Shown here: positions 1 to 5,700 of the stretch, piece by piece
How positions within the stretch are numbered: position 1 is the stretch's first letter
Layout of the letters: every line of letters begins with the position of its first letter
The notes under the pieces: generated by a model
Database searches by the model: none
The model's input: the letters and a program-made list of their open reading frames with translations, nothing else
Told to the model about the DNA's origin: nothing
Program-made: the position numbers and the translations under genes
Source of the DNA: Thermoplasmata archaeon
GTDB lineage: Archaea; Thermoplasmatota; Thermoplasmata; UBA184
Assembly: GCA_021827545.1 (NCBI GenBank)
Contig: JAKAVH010000042.1
Coordinates: 1-5,841, forward strand
Reading direction: 5' to 3'
Length of the DNA stretch: 5,841 nt

Positions 1-684
1 CAACTGGCCGTGCTTCTCCGTGAGCTGCTTGCGGCCGTAGCCGTTCCAGAACGCCTGGTAGAGGAAACGGACGAACGTCGGTCGTGCCTCGTGGTAGATG
101 ACCGCGTCGGGTTCGAACCGAACGTGGACTCCGAGGCGGGCCGCCCGGAGGTTGAGGTCGATATCCTCTGCGGTCACGAAGCGGGGGTCGAACCCGTGCA
201 ACGCCTCAAAGAGCCCGCGCTCGTAGGCGAGGTTGCACGACGGATAGGTGACGTCGCTACCGGCCTGGTAGAGTTCCACCCGTTCCAGCTGGCGATACGC
301 CGTCGGGCCGACCACTTCGGTCCGCCCGGCGACGATCCGGGAGAACCGAAACCCGTCCCGGATCCGCTCGAGCCAATGCGGGTCGGCGTAGCAGTCGCCA
401 TCGGTGAAGGCGAGCAGGCTCCCGCGCGCCCATCGGGCCCCGACGTTGCGGCCCATCCCCCGGGAGGTGCGGCGAAGAACGACGCGGAACCGGTCCGGGT
501 ACCGCTGAGCATACTCCTGCGCGATGGCGAAACTCGCGTCGCGGCTCTCGGAATCGACGACCACGACGACTTCCCACGGGCCGGCCTGGGCGCGAAGGCT
601 GTCGAGCAGGCGGGGGAGGCGGGGCGCTTCGTCGCGGACGGTGATGACGACCGAGATCAGCGAAGACGCCGGGTCACTTTCCAA
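1..684 (-). CDS. Family 2 glycosyltransferase (GT-A fold), C-terminus cut by window edge
   Basis: Predicted to transfer a sugar from a nucleotide-sugar donor to a lipid, glycan or protein acceptor; the substrate cannot be told. The 228 codons seen run to base 1 without a stop. Visible motifs are an N-terminal strand SLISVVITVRDEAPRL (8-23) leading into the donor-binding region, VVVVVDSES (39-47), the metal-binding DxD as TDGDC (94-98), SCNLAYERGLFEALHGFD (149-166) with the acceptor-side EDID (173-176), and a late His (H198). All are in family order. The DDGS usual after the second strand is DSES here. Family members are commonly about 280-330 residues, so some 60-100 residues, often including membrane helices, probably lie outside. 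An in-frame TGA at 693-691 blocks extension, and the only plausible start is TTG at 684, preceded by GTGAT at 694-690 as a weak Shine-Dalgarno match. It overlaps the end of the PRC-barrel gene by 11 bp, so translational coupling is likely. Family assignment is firm; role is unknown. Confidence 0.9.
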   Translation of the reverse strand, partial: MESDPASSLISVVITVRDEAPRLPRLLDSLRAQAGPWEVVVVVDSESRDASFAIAQEYAQRYPDRFRVVLRRTSRGMGRNVGARWARGSLLAFTDGDCYADPHWLERIRDGFRFSRIVAGRTEVVGPTAYRQLERVELYQAGSDVTYPSCNLAYERGLFEALHGFDPRFVTAEDIDLNLRAARLGVHVRFEPDAVIYHEARPTFVRFLYQAFWNGYGRKQLTEKHGQL

Positions 685-916
685 GTTCCATCACGACGAC
701 GTCCTTGACGGCACGCATGCTCTTGAAGGGAAGCACCAACCGGCCGGTCGTGTCGACTTGGAACAGCTGCGGCTCGATGTCTTCGCTCGGCGTCACGAGG
801 ACGTGGGCGATCGCGCCCGTGGACGTGTCGACGACGAAGTTGTCGATGAGCCCGAGGATCTGGCCGTCGTTCGTCATCACGGTCTTTCCGCGCAGTTCGG
901 TCAGGAACTTTCGCAT
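674..916 (-). CDS. Small PRC-barrel domain protein
   Basis: An 80-residue protein that is one PRC-barrel domain from end to end. It opens MRKFLTELRGKTVMTNDGQI (1-20), continues LGLIDNFVVDTSTGAIAHVL (21-40) and ends with LVLPFKSMRAVKDVVVM (60-76), the usual pattern of short archaeal PRC-barrel proteins. There is no signal peptide or membrane segment, so it should be cytoplasmic. The fold is a small beta barrel also found in the photosynthetic reaction centre H subunit and in the ribosome maturation factor RimM, where it mediates protein contacts. Some haloarchaeal PRC-barrel proteins (CdpB) act in cell division with SepF and FtsZ. Whether this one does is not shown by the sequence. The ATG at 916 is preceded by GAGGA (925-921) with a 4-nt spacer, and a TATA-like element at 950-956 predicts a leader of about 10 nt. 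It is the first gene of a unit with the overlapping glycosyltransferase. Domain call is confident; function unknown. Confidence 0.88.
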   Translation of the reverse strand: MRKFLTELRGKTVMTNDGQILGLIDNFVVDTSTGAIAHVLVTPSEDIEPQLFQVDTTGRLVLPFKSMRAVKDVVVMELGK

Positions 917-949
917 GGCGTCCTCGGTGGGAGCGATGGCGAGGAACGC

Positions 950-956
950 TATTTAA
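950..956 (-). promoter_or_regulatory. TATA-like element for the PRC-barrel/glycosyltransferase unit
   Basis: On the minus strand this reads TTAAATA inside GGTTAAATAGC, an isolated A+T patch in very G+C-rich DNA. Its centre is about 37 nt upstream of the ATG at 916. With the usual archaeal spacing of about 25-27 nt to the start site, transcription would begin near 926-928 and leave a leader of about 10 nt. A perfect inverted repeat abuts its upstream side. Confidence 0.6.
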
Positions 957-973
957 CCGTTCGCCGCGAACGG
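957..973. repeat. Perfect 7-bp inverted repeat next to the TATA element, possible operator
   Basis: The arms CCGTTCG (957-963) and CGAACGG (967-973) are exact reverse complements separated by CCG. The repeat begins at the base next to the TATA-like element of the leftward promoter, so it covers the position where transcription factor B would contact the BRE. The CGAACGG arm recurs at 1020-1026. A dimeric repressor or activator site is possible. Chance is a real alternative, since GAACGG words also occur inside genes here. Confidence 0.4.
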
Positions 974-1077
974 AACGGCCGGCGCGGTCGACGGACGGGG
1001 AGTTCCGTGGCGAGGCGAGCGAACGGCCGAACGACCGCGCGCGATGCGACCCCGCTCCGACTGAAGTCGAGGCAACG

Positions 1078-1085
1078 CTTATATC
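1078..1085 (+). promoter_or_regulatory. TATA box of the rpl18e-rpl13-rps9-rpoN operon
   Basis: The sequence CTTATATC is the best match to an archaeal TATA box upstream of the operon and stands out from G+C-rich surroundings. Its centre lies about 32 nt before the ATG at 1114. A start site 25-27 nt downstream would fall near 1107-1108, leaving only about 6 nt of leader. No Shine-Dalgarno sequence precedes that ATG, which fits a leaderless or nearly leaderless first cistron. Confidence 0.65.
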
Positions 1086-1113
1086 GGGTGCCCGGGTCGA
1101 GGGCGACCCGCCT

Positions 1114-1479
1114 ATGGCTCGGAGTTCCGGCAAAGGAAATCCCGTGCTCCAACGCACGATTCACGAACTGCGCCGGGCGGCGCGATCGCATCACGCGGCC
1201 GTCTGGCACTCGGTCGCGGAACGGCTCGAGCGCTCGCGCCACCAGGTCGACCCCTTGAACGTGGGGGAGCTCGAGCGGTTGGCGAAGGCCGACGAGACGC
1301 TCGTGGTTCCCGGCAAGCTCCTCGCCGCCGGCTCGATCGCAAAGCCCGTCACGGTCGCCGCCTTCAGCTATTCCGAGGCGGCGCGAGCGAAGATCCACGC
1401 CGCGGGCGGCAAGGCGCTCACCATCAGCGAACTTTTGCGGGCCGACCCGAAGGGACGGGGGGTGCGGATCGTTGCCTGA
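1114..1479 (+). CDS. rpl18e: Large-subunit ribosomal protein L18e
   Basis: A 121-residue component of the archaeal 50S subunit, homologous to eukaryotic L18 and to bacterial uL15 in fold. Diagnostic features are the N-terminal NPVLQRTIHELRRAAR (9-24), the conserved core ETLVVPGKLLAAG (61-73), VAAFSYSEAARAKI (81-94) with the following AGG (97-99), and the C-terminal PKGRGVRIV (112-120). Length matches the family. The ATG is chosen because it lies just behind the TATA box. The next candidate, a GTG at 1144, would remove conserved residues. It is the first gene of the operon and its stop lies inside the start of rpl13 (8-bp overlap). In many archaea this gene follows rpoD; here a promoter region and a divergent gene pair lie upstream instead. 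Confidence 0.95.
   Translation: MARSSGKGNPVLQRTIHELRRAARSHHAAVWHSVAERLERSRHQVDPLNVGELERLAKADETLVVPGKLLAAGSIAKPVTVAAFSYSEAARAKIHAAGGKALTISELLRADPKGRGVRIVA
1457..1464 (+). promoter_or_regulatory. Shine-Dalgarno site deciding the TTG start of rpl13
   Basis: GGGGGGTG lies inside the 3' end of rpl18e, seven nucleotides before the TTG at 1472, and differs at one position from the GGAGGTG complementary to the 16S rRNA 3' end. It supports the rare start codon. Confidence 0.55.
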
Positions 1480-1927
1480 AGCGGCGCCTGGATCGGACGT
1501 TCCCCCGGCGTCGATCATCGACGTCTCGGGGCTCGTCCTCGGACGGGCGGCGAGCCTGATCGCGCGGCGGCTCTTGAACGGAGAGACGATCGTCGTCATC
1601 CACGCGGAGAAGAGCGTCGTGACCGGTTCACGCCCCTCGGTGCTCGCCCACTACACGGCCGCGCGGGCGCGGGGTTCCGTGCGGTCCGGCCCCCACTACC
1701 CCCGGTACGCGGACCGGATCTTCCGCCGGACGGTGCGGGGCATGCTTCCGCACCGCAAGGGCCGCGGGGCGGCCGCGTTCGCCCGACTGACGGTCTACTT
1801 GGGGGCGCCCGCCGAGGTCGTTCGTGGCCAGCCGGTGGAACGCCTCGACTCCGCGAAGCCGAATCCGTCGCTCCGCCCGCCCCTCACGCTGGCCGAGATC
1901 TCGAAGATGTTGGGGGCCCGATGGTGA
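1472..1927 (+). CDS. rpl13: Large-subunit ribosomal protein uL13
   Basis: A 151-residue 50S subunit protein of the uL13 family. Conserved blocks are [14 protein letters not shown] (15-28), [12 protein letters not shown] (41-52) and [20 protein letters not shown] (73-92) followed by HRKGRG (94-99), the strongest family signature. The start is TTG at 1472. No ATG or GTG occurs in frame before the conserved IID segment and the first ATG is codon 91, so the TTG is effectively forced. A purine-rich GGGGGGTG ends at 1464, seven nucleotides upstream, and serves as the ribosome-binding site. The 12-residue stretch [12 protein letters not shown] before the core is a non-conserved extension. The gene overlaps rpl18e by 8 bp and rps9 by 7 bp, which suggests coupled translation. 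Confidence 0.95.
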   Translation: MPEAAPGSDVPPASIIDVSGLVLGRAASLIARRLLNGETIVVIHAEKSVVTGSRPSVLAHYTAARARGSVRSGPHYPRYADRIFRRTVRGMLPHRKGRGAAAFARLTVYLGAPAEVVRGQPVERLDSAKPNPSLRPPLTLAEISKMLGARW

Positions 1928-2331
1928 AGTCGCCGGTGCTCAGCTTGAGCTCGGGGAAGCGGAAGAGCGCGATCGCCCGGGCGCGGATCCGCAAGGGCGT
2001 CGGCCGGGTGTACATCAACCGACGGCCCCTCGAGCTATTCGAGCCGGAGCTCGCGCGCCTGAAAATGCAGGAGCCGCTCCTCATGGTCGGGGACCGCTGG
2101 AAGAACGTGAACATCGACGTCCGCGTGCGCGGCGGAGGGGTGATGGGGCAGGCGTCGGCGGCGCGAACGGCGATCGCCCGCGCGCTCGACGACTGGCTCG
2201 AGGACCCGGCCCTCACCGAGATGTTCAAGAAGTACGACCGCTCGCTCCTCGTGAACGACCCGCGACGCAAGCTGCCCAAGAAGCCCGGCGGCCGGGGCGC
2301 GCGGAAGCGGCGGCAGAAGTCGTACCGTTAG
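1921..2331 (+). CDS. rps9: Small-subunit ribosomal protein uS9
   Basis: A 136-residue 30S subunit protein whose basic C-terminal tail reaches toward the P-site tRNA in ribosome structures. Visible signatures are [10 protein letters not shown] (12-21), [20 protein letters not shown] (69-88) and the basic tail [20 protein letters not shown] (113-132) ending KSYR, the usual archaeal and eukaryotic ending. Length is typical and no key block is missing. The ATG at 1921 overlaps the rpl13 stop by 7 bp. The start is supported by the normal distance to GKRK rather than by a clear Shine-Dalgarno site, as only a G-rich stretch (GGGGG, 1912-1916) precedes it. Confidence 0.96.
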   Translation: MVKSPVLSLSSGKRKSAIARARIRKGVGRVYINRRPLELFEPELARLKMQEPLLMVGDRWKNVNIDVRVRGGGVMGQASAARTAIARALDDWLEDPALTEMFKKYDRSLLVNDPRRKLPKKPGGRGARKRRQKSYR

Positions 2332-2344
2332 GGCGAACAAAGAC

Positions 2345-2349
2345 GGAGG
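2345..2349 (+). promoter_or_regulatory. Shine-Dalgarno site of rpoN
   Basis: GGAGG, within GGAGGGATC, ends 9 nt before the ATG at 2359. It supports that start over the in-frame ATGs at 2365 and 2368. It is the clearest Shine-Dalgarno sequence in the operon, which fits the only junction (27 nt) where genes do not overlap. Confidence 0.65.
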
Positions 2350-2358
2350 GATCGAACG

Positions 2359-2556
2359 ATGACGATGATGGTGCCGGTCCGTTGCTTCACCTGCGGAGCG
2401 GTGATCGGCCAGCACTGGGACGCGTACCGGGAACGCACGGCGCGGGGGGAAGATCCTCGGGCCGTGCTCGACGCTCTCGGCCTCGAGCGGTACTGCTGCC
2501 GCCGGATGCTGCTCTCCCACGTCGACTTGTTCGATGACGTGGGCCCGTACGGCTGA
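2359..2556 (+). CDS. rpoN: DNA-directed RNA polymerase subunit N (Rpo10, zinc-binding)
   Basis: A 65-residue subunit of archaeal RNA polymerase, the counterpart of eukaryotic Rpb10, which helps hold the D/L assembly platform. It is not the bacterial sigma-54 factor of the same name. The zinc ligands are all present: C9 and C12 in VRCFTCG (7-13) and the adjacent pair C46-C47 in [10 protein letters not shown] (42-51). The strings [17 protein letters not shown] and LLSHVDL are family hallmarks. Length is normal. It ends the operon: the usual archaeal neighbour rpoK is not downstream, and a convergent surface-protein gene follows after 238 bp. Confidence 0.97.
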   Translation: MTMMVPVRCFTCGAVIGQHWDAYRERTARGEDPRAVLDALGLERYCCRRMLLSHVDLFDDVGPYG

Positions 2557-2562
2557 TCGGGT

Positions 2563-2705
2563 TCCCCCCCCGTCCCGCTCCGGCGCGTCCGACTTCGGCG
2601 GCTCCGTCCGAGGCGCCACCGCGAGTGGACGGGATAGCGACGCGGGGCCGGGGACATCGAGCACCGCGGTACCGGTCGCGGTAGGGGGGAGTGATCCCCC
2701 CCCGT
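2563..2705. repeat. Pair of 11-bp direct repeats, TCCCCCCCCGT
   Basis: Identical copies sit at 2563-2573 and 2695-2705. The second forms the right arm of the G6/C6 hairpin, so the G6 run at 2684-2689 could pair with either copy and form alternative structures. No function can be assigned; C-runs are also easily produced by chance or replication slippage in G+C-rich spacers. Confidence 0.4.
2684..2701. repeat. G6/C6 hairpin with GTGA loop
   Basis: The stem GGGGGGA (2684-2690) pairs perfectly with TCCCCCC (2695-2701) around the loop GTGA (2691-2694). After a 3-nt bulge (2702-2704) the pairing resumes between GGTA (2680-2683) and TACC (2705-2708). Read on the plus strand the loop is a GNRA-type tetraloop (GUGA). 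The position, about 130 nt past the rpoN stop and about 100 nt past the surface-protein stop, suits a transcript-end or mRNA-stabilising structure. A typical intrinsic terminator would need a T-run, and none is present. Confidence 0.45.
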
Positions 2706-2794
2706 ACCACGGCTCGTCCTCCGTTCCGAGCTTTCGCGAACGCCCTTCGATCCCGACTTACCGGTGGAGGGGATCGGTCGGAGCGACGCCGGCC

Positions 2795-5700
2795 TCAATC
2801 TTCGTCGTCGTCCTTGCGCGGCCGCTCGAGGCCCCCGCGGCCCGCCGGACGGCTCGGTCCGCCGCCCGCCGCGCGCCGAGATCGCCGGCGCCACAACAGC
2901 GCGATCGCGAGGATGATGACGACCGCCGCCGCGGCGATCCCCCCGTAGATGACCAGGGTGTTACTGGGACTCGGATTCACCGTGATCGCGAGAACGGCGA
3001 CGTTCGCCCCGCCATTGTAGCTGCCCGGGTACTCGTTCGAGGCGGTGACGTTCGCATACAGGTTGAACGACCCGGTCTTTCCCGGGCTCCACGCGACCTT
3101 CGCCACGACGGTGGTGTTGTACGGCAACGACAGGCTCGCGCCGTGCAGGTTCCACGGAGTCGTCCAGACGGACGAGTTCGACGCGGTGTAGTTGTAGTAC
3201 TGGATCGACGCGTTGTTGACGATCGAGCTCCGCGAGCCCGTGCCGCTCGGGTTCATGAGGTAGAACCAGACCGAGACGTTGTTCGCGACGCTCTTGGCTC
3301 CACCGCCGACCTTGATGAAGACGCTCAGGGTCGTGGAGCTCCCTTGCGTGAGCGTCGGGCCGCCCGAGCTCGTCAGATTGGTGGCGCTCATGATCGGCCG
3401 GGTCGTCGCGTTGATCGAGACCGACACCGTCTGCAGGGAGGTGCCGCGATTGCGGTTGAGGTCGACGACCGTGAGGTTCACCCGGTACGGGGTCTGGGCC
3501 GGGGGCAGCCAGAGGGAGGGGTATGGCCGCACGGTCGTGGTATTGTAGTACCAGGTCCGGTTCGTGCCGTTGTGCCACGCCCCGGCCGCGCGATTCGACA
3601 CGTTCCATTGGTACTGGACGATCGTCCCGTTGTTCGGGTCGGTCGAGTTCGCGGCGTTCAGCATCACCCGAGCGGTGCCGTTCGCGCCCTCGATAAGGCC
3701 ACTTGCGGGCACCGGGAGGCCGTTCGCGCCGAGGAGCGTGAAGCGGCTGAGCGGCGCCTGCGTGTCGTTGACGAGCACGGTGAGCGTCGTCGTGTTCGAA
3801 TGGCCCGCGCCGTCCCAGGCCGTGAGCGTCACGTTGTACCACCAGCCGAACGACGGGTAGCCGAGACCCGTGAGGCCGCCGTTCAGGCGGATCGTGGACA
3901 GGTTGTAGTATCGGCCCGCCGGCGGATTGAGGCCGAACGTCACCGTGAGGTTCGAACCGAACGCCGCGCCCTGGCTCACCGAGTAGTTCGCGACTAGGCG
4001 GTTCGACGAGCTCTGGACAACGAAGTAGGCGATCGACCGGACGCCCGGCACCGACGGGGCGCCCGGGCTCGTGATCGCGGTCGTGCGGCTCGCGTTGATC
4101 CGGAGGAGCGACGAGTAGTTCACGAACAGATACGTCGAGGTGTTGCCGACCGTCGTCCGGTACGAGCGCGCCGACGCGTTCGTGGAGATGCGCGCGGTGA
4201 TCGCGTTGGTGGCGCCGACGACCCAGACGTGGAACGTGGTATTGGCGGTGAGACCGCCCGAACTCGTCACGTTAAGCCAGCCGGTGTACGGGGTCGCCCC
4301 GGTCGTCGGGGTCGTATAGGTGTGGTTCGTGACCGCGGAGCGGGTCGTCACCGTCGGACTCCCGTCCCCGAAGTTCCAGGTGAAGCGGGTGCCGTTCGTT
4401 CCCGCGGGATACGAGGAGTTGAGCGCGCTGAAGATCGTCCGGCCGGGGCCGACCACCACCGTGTAGTTGCCGTGGGTGCGGTTGAGGACGTTGGCCGTCG
4501 AGAAGGTGAAGTTCGGGGAGCTGATGTTGACATTGGCCACGGGCGCCGCGTACTTCACGATCGTGAACGTGGCCGATCCGGCCGTGGCGGTCGCCGTCGG
4601 GAACGACGTGAGCGTGAACCGTGTCCACGTTCCTCCCGGTCCCGCGGGCGCGAGGCGGGTCGAGGCCGGCGCCGTCGTGCCGCTCTGCAGGACGTAGCCG
4701 GTCGGAAGCGCGAGGGTGTAGTTGAACGGACCCGACGAGCCGCTCGCCGGATGGCGGAAGCCGAAGGAGAGCGTGTAGCTCGTCGCGTTCGACCGGATCG
4801 ATCCGTTGAGAGCGTACTGCTGGGCGAAGCTGAACGTCAGGTTGCCACCGGTCGACAGTCCGCAGAGCGTGGTGCAGCCGTTGACCCCCATCGTGTAGTT
4901 CGCGCCCAGCATCGCCGGCGCGAGAAGCGTCGTGCCGTTGATCGCAAAGCCCGCCTGGCGCGCCGGGAAGAACGGTCCCCGGGACTGCTCGAACGCCCCG
5001 ATCGTGCCGGCGAGATCGGCCGCCGGGATCCACGGGTGGTGTTCGTAGTCGAGACCGAGCTGGGCCCAGAGCTGGCCGACGCTCGCGTTCGCGAGGCTCG
5101 GGATCACGGTGTCGTTGCCCAACGAAGCGAACGTCGTCACGACGATCGTGCCTTGACCCGCCTTCGCGGTGTTCACTCCGGTGAGGTTGATCACGGTGTT
5201 CGCCTGCAACAGCTGCGTCGGCAGCACCGGCGGCACCGCCACGTTCTGACTGACCGCGCCGGGCGTCGCCACGGTCCGGTTGTAGAACTGCGTCTGATAG
5301 CCGACCGCCGAGAGGATGACGGTGAACGTCTGGCCGGTGCCCGCCGACGTGAAGTTGGAGGGGTACGTCCCGAACGAGTAGAAGCCCCCCGGCGCGATCG
5401 GGTCGGAGTAGAGGTACCCGTTCGTGGTATCGAGCACGGTGACGTTGCCGGGGGTCGGCACCCGAACCGTGCCGCCCGGCGCGATCGTCACGAATCCCGA
5501 GATCACGAACTGCTGGATCCGGGGATTCAGCGTGACGGCGCTCGTCGTGGGGGAGAGGGTGATCCGCGAGAAATTGTAGAGGGTTTGAGCCCCGGTGAAG
5601 TAGCTCGACTCAACGACCCACGTGCCCCGGGGGATCGAGATCGCGTAGGCGCCCGTCGTGGTGTTCGTGGCGGCCGAGGCGAGCGTCACGTTCCCCCACG

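Larger units (their letters stand above)
917..1113. other. Divergent intergenic promoter region
   Basis: This 197-bp gap separates the leftward PRC-barrel gene from the rightward ribosomal operon. It holds two oppositely facing TATA-like elements (950-956 and 1078-1085) and the inverted repeat at 957-973. I see no coding region, tRNA or other structured RNA in it. The stretch between the two TATA elements (about 974-1077) is G+C-rich, with the repeated word GAACGG at 973-978 and 1021-1026. Confidence 0.7.
2557..2794. other. Convergent intergenic region without a gene
   Basis: This 238-bp gap lies between the end of rpoN and the end of the surface-protein gene on the other strand. I find no credible coding region on either strand; in particular rpoK is absent. 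No T-rich terminator tract is visible for either transcript. It contains an 11-bp direct repeat with an 8-C run (2563-2573 and 2695-2705) and a strong G/C hairpin (2684-2701), either of which could influence 3' ends. Confidence 0.65.

Noticed and set aside
10..708. A 232-residue open frame on the plus strand opposite the glycosyltransferase.
   Set aside because: It is antisense to a gene with clear family motifs, shows no recognisable domain, and has the Arg/Pro/Gly/Asp-rich composition of a shadow frame in G+C-rich DNA.
949..1599. A 216-residue minus-strand open frame opposite rpl18e and the start of rpl13.
   Set aside because: It is antisense to two firmly identified ribosomal genes and crosses the promoter region; composition is that of a shadow frame.
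1824..2537. A 237-residue plus-strand frame across the end of rpl13, rps9 and most of rpoN.
   Set aside because: It is out of frame with all three well-conserved genes and is Arg/Ala/Gly-rich with no domain.
2557..2794. A possible missed rpoK or other small gene after rpoN.
   Set aside because: No frame on either strand shows an RpoK-like sequence, a good start with Shine-Dalgarno site, or a protein-like composition.
2961..3842. A 293-residue minus-strand frame overlapping the surface-protein gene on the same strand.
   Set aside because: It is a shifted reading of the surface-protein DNA, rich in Arg, Gln and His. The correct frame shows repeated sequons, PKD motifs and a membrane helix, and gives no sign of a frameshift.
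2534..3997. A 487-residue plus-strand open frame overlapping the end of rpoN and the surface-protein gene.
   Set aside because: The product is dominated by Arg, Val, Asp and Gly with no hydrophobic core pattern. The opposite strand encodes clear PKD-like domains and a membrane anchor, so this is a stop-poor antisense frame.
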